A stretch of 6,103 nt of DNA from Rickettsiales bacterium (GTDB lineage: Bacteria; Pseudomonadota; Alphaproteobacteria; Rickettsiales; JALZUV01), in the NCBI GenBank assembly GCA_023301245.1, contig JALZUV010000211.1, positions 1 through 6,103 on the forward strand. The letters are read 5' to 3'. Shown piece by piece: positions 4,476 to 6,103 of the stretch. The translations under genes were made by a program, and so were the position numbers. Position 1 is the first letter of the stretch. The number at the start of each line of letters is the position of its first letter. Under the pieces are notes generated by a model, which saw only the letters and a program-made list of their open reading frames with translations, made no database searches and was not told the origin of the DNA.

Positions 4476-5155
4476 AAGATATTCTCCCCGCCATCAATAT
4501 TTAGCAATTGGCCTGTATAGGCATCTGATTCTGCCAAGGTAAGTGCGGCTTGCACCACTTGTTTGACCGTGGGTTTTACGGGCGCGCGTGGGGGCTCATG
4601 GTCGGCGTTACCTTCGGTGGGCATTAAGTGGCCGGGGCAAATGGCATTGACGCGAATTTTACCAATATGTTCGCGCGCGGCCATTTTTGTGGCTTCGGCC
4701 AGCCCTTTTTTGGCAATAAGATAAGCAAAATGCGCGGGGTGATTATTGTAAATGGCGGTATCAAGCATGTTGATAATGTTGCCTCTATTTACAATTTCGG
4801 CGAATTCTCGCATGAGATTAAGCGGTGCATTTAAGTTGATGGCTAAATCTTGAGCGATAGTGGCATCGGTGGTGTCTTGTAAAAATGCGCGGCGAAAAGT
4901 GGAGGCGTTATTGATTAAGGTGGTAAGCTGGGGGAAGTCAGCAGTTACCCTCTCAATAAGCTTCTTAGCGCTATTGTTATCGGTTAAGTCGGCTTGGTAG
5001 AGTGAAGCGCCAATTTCACCCGCGAGGGCTTCAGCTTCTTGTTTGGAGCGGTTGTAATGTAGGGCGACCTGATAGCCATTTTGCGCAAAGCCCCGCGCTA
5101 ATGCAGCGCCCACACGGCGCGCGCCCCCAGTAATTAAAACTGCTTTTTGTATCAT
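4472..5155 (-). CDS. Pteridine-reductase-like short-chain dehydrogenase (FolM/PTR1 type)
   Basis: NAD(P)H-dependent SDR of 227 residues with a Rossmann fold. The cofactor loop is 'TGGARRVG' (9-16), which matches the T-G-x3-R-x-G form seen in FolM and PTR1 in place of the classical T-G-x3-G-x-G. 'LHYNRS' (32-37) follows the second strand and suggests NADPH preference, and 'NNAS' (82-85) is the usual strand-4 motif. The catalytic set is D132 ('NMLDT'), Y145 and K149; Asp in the place of the usual Ser is characteristic of PTR1/FolM. 'VNAICPGHLMP' (169-179) and the C-terminal 'GQLLNIDGG' (215-223) complete the family pattern. Coupling to folB by an ATGA overlap supports reduction of dihydrofolate or dihydromonapterin. 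No Shine-Dalgarno is seen before the ATG; it lies 32 bp after the stop of the EAL gene. The class is firm; the substrate is inferred. Confidence 0.85.
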   Translation of the reverse strand: MIQKAVLITGGARRVGAALARGFAQNGYQVALHYNRSKQEAEALAGEIGASLYQADLTDNNSAKKLIERVTADFPQLTTLINNASTFRRAFLQDTTDATIAQDLAINLNAPLNLMREFAEIVNRGNIINMLDTAIYNNHPAHFAYLIAKKGLAEATKMAAREHIGKIRVNAICPGHLMPTEGNADHEPPRAPVKPTVKQVVQAALTLAESDAYTGQLLNIDGGENIL

Positions 5156-5187
5156 GAGTTAGGCGTAGCGTTTATGGAGTGAAAAGT

Positions 5188-6103
5188 CTAGCTTGCGCCA
5201 TATTCGTCATCTGTTAGCCAACTGCGTTGATTTTCAGGCTTACCAAGGTAATAGCCTTGCATACAGTCAACACCCAGTTCCATAAGAATTTTGGCAGTTT
5301 CGCCATTTTCGACATATTCTGCGACTGATTTCAGGCCGAAGAGTTCGGTGAACTCGAGTAAAGTTTTAACGAAAAAGCGATTATCGGGATTAGTGGTGAG
5401 ATCGCGAATGAAGCCACCATCAATTTTCACACTATCAACCGAGAGGGTTTTTAGTTGGCGAAAACTCGTGTAACCGCTACCAAAGTCATCCAGCGATACG
5501 AGGCAACCTAATTCTTGAATCATGGCGACGAAATAGGCGGTGCGGCGTAGGTCAAGCTGCGCGGCCGTTTCAGTAATTTCGACGGTCAAGCGTTCTGCTG
5601 TACTTGGGCGGTCACGCAGGAGCGATTGAATATGCTGCAACCATTCTGGGTTTTCGGTTGTTAGATTCGAAACATTAAGCGCTAAATGCACATCGGGGTA
5701 GGTTTCAAGTTCTTGAACCACCATCTCTAGCACTTTGCGATCAACAATATTAATAAGCCCCATTCGTTCGGCAATGGGAATGAGCGCTCCAGCAGAGCTT
5801 ACTTTGCCAGTTTTATCAACCAAGCGTAGCAATGCTTCGTAATAAGCGATTTCGCCAGTTTTACTGTCGATAATAGGTTGGTAGGCAAGGCGTAATTTAT
5901 CTTCGCTAATAGCCTTTGATAGATAGTTGGCGAGGCCCATTTGCTGGCGAGCCATCATGCTATCTTCAGGGTCTTGTGCTTGCGCTGCATGTAGCATGCC
6001 TGGGTGGCGGTTAAGGTCAGTAAAGGCGCGGTCAATAATGGTTGCCGCTTCGCCTTCAGCGGTTTTAAAGTTGCTATAACCGCAGATACTGCTGGTATGA
6101 ACC
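5188..6103 (-). CDS. EAL-domain cyclic-di-GMP phosphodiesterase, C-terminal part (N-terminus outside window)
   Basis: Hydrolyses cyclic-di-GMP to pGpG, typically favouring motility over attachment. The frame is open to the window edge: 35 codons precede the first Met (5995-5997), so this is a fragment of 305 codons. Those extra residues, 'SICGYSNFKTAEGEAATIID' onward, look like the end of a GGDEF domain of degenerate form, hence a probable GGDEF-EAL protein. The EAL domain runs from about 5190 to 5910. Numbering from that Met, the catalytic and metal-binding residues are kept: E54 in 'EALLR', N108 in 'NVSN', E140 in 'VEITET', D170/D171 in 'LDDFGSGYTSF', K191 in 'VKID', E227 and E230 in 'AEYVE' (usual AEGVE, Gly replaced by Tyr), and Q247 in 'MQGYYLGKP'. 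Enzyme activity is therefore expected. Any sensor or membrane part would be upstream of the window. Confidence 0.9.
   Translation of the reverse strand, partial: VHTSSICGYSNFKTAEGEAATIIDRAFTDLNRHPGMLHAAQAQDPEDSMMARQQMGLANYLSKAISEDKLRLAYQPIIDSKTGEIAYYEALLRLVDKTGKVSSAGALIPIAERMGLINIVDRKVLEMVVQELETYPDVHLALNVSNLTTENPEWLQHIQSLLRDRPSTAERLTVEITETAAQLDLRRTAYFVAMIQELGCLVSLDDFGSGYTSFRQLKTLSVDSVKIDGGFIRDLTTNPDNRFFVKTLLEFTELFGLKSVAEYVENGETAKILMELGVDCMQGYYLGKPENQRSWLTDDEYGAS

Overview
The window looks like a chromosomal segment of a motile Gram-negative bacterium, most likely an alphaproteobacterium. That assignment is inferred from the style of the proteins (FliO/FliP, an IlvE with an 'AWEWPSYF' stretch, a PTR1-like reductase) and was not tested by any search. 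Base composition is moderate and falls in the AT-rich gap near 3700-4060. No mobile element, CRISPR array, tRNA or rRNA is visible.

Left part, + strand. The 3' end of a branched-chain aminotransferase gene (ilvE, 5' end outside the window) is followed 2 bp later by a GNAT acetyltransferase. A good sigma70-type promoter (TTGCCA-N17-TATAAA, 1107-1135) then precedes an unusually short atpC. This encodes only the beta-sandwich domain of ATP synthase epsilon and is not next to atpD.

Centre, + strand. After a 58-bp leader comes a tightly packed run: csrA, a stand-alone FlhB C-terminal-domain protein (FhlB-like), a 120-aa helical/coiled-coil protein, fliO, fliP and a 90-aa membrane protein with an acidic tail. 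Genes from csrA to 3696 overlap or abut (ATGA, TAATG, GTGA junctions), so they are almost certainly one translationally coupled operon. It joins flagellar type III export-gate assembly (FliO, FliP), export switching (FhlB-like) and post-transcriptional control (CsrA). fliQ, fliR and full flhB do not follow, so they must be elsewhere if the organism is flagellated.

AT-rich gap and convergent boundary. 3697-3841 holds no clear gene, only a weak possible terminator. An orphan 70-aa two-helix membrane protein (3842-4054) follows. A strong hairpin at 4063-4098 lies between it and the convergent minus-strand genes and probably terminates both directions.

Right part, - strand, read from the right edge. 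The C-terminal part of what is probably a degenerate-GGDEF/EAL protein (cyclic-di-GMP phosphodiesterase, catalytic residues kept, N-terminus outside the window) is followed by a pteridine-reductase-like SDR and, overlapping it by 4 bp (ATGA), folB (dihydroneopterin aldolase). The last two form a pterin/folate pair.

I do not see a clearly new system. The best leads are the detached, truncated atpC heading the CsrA/flagellar export operon, the switch-domain protein lacking the autocleavage motif, and the three unassigned small proteins.
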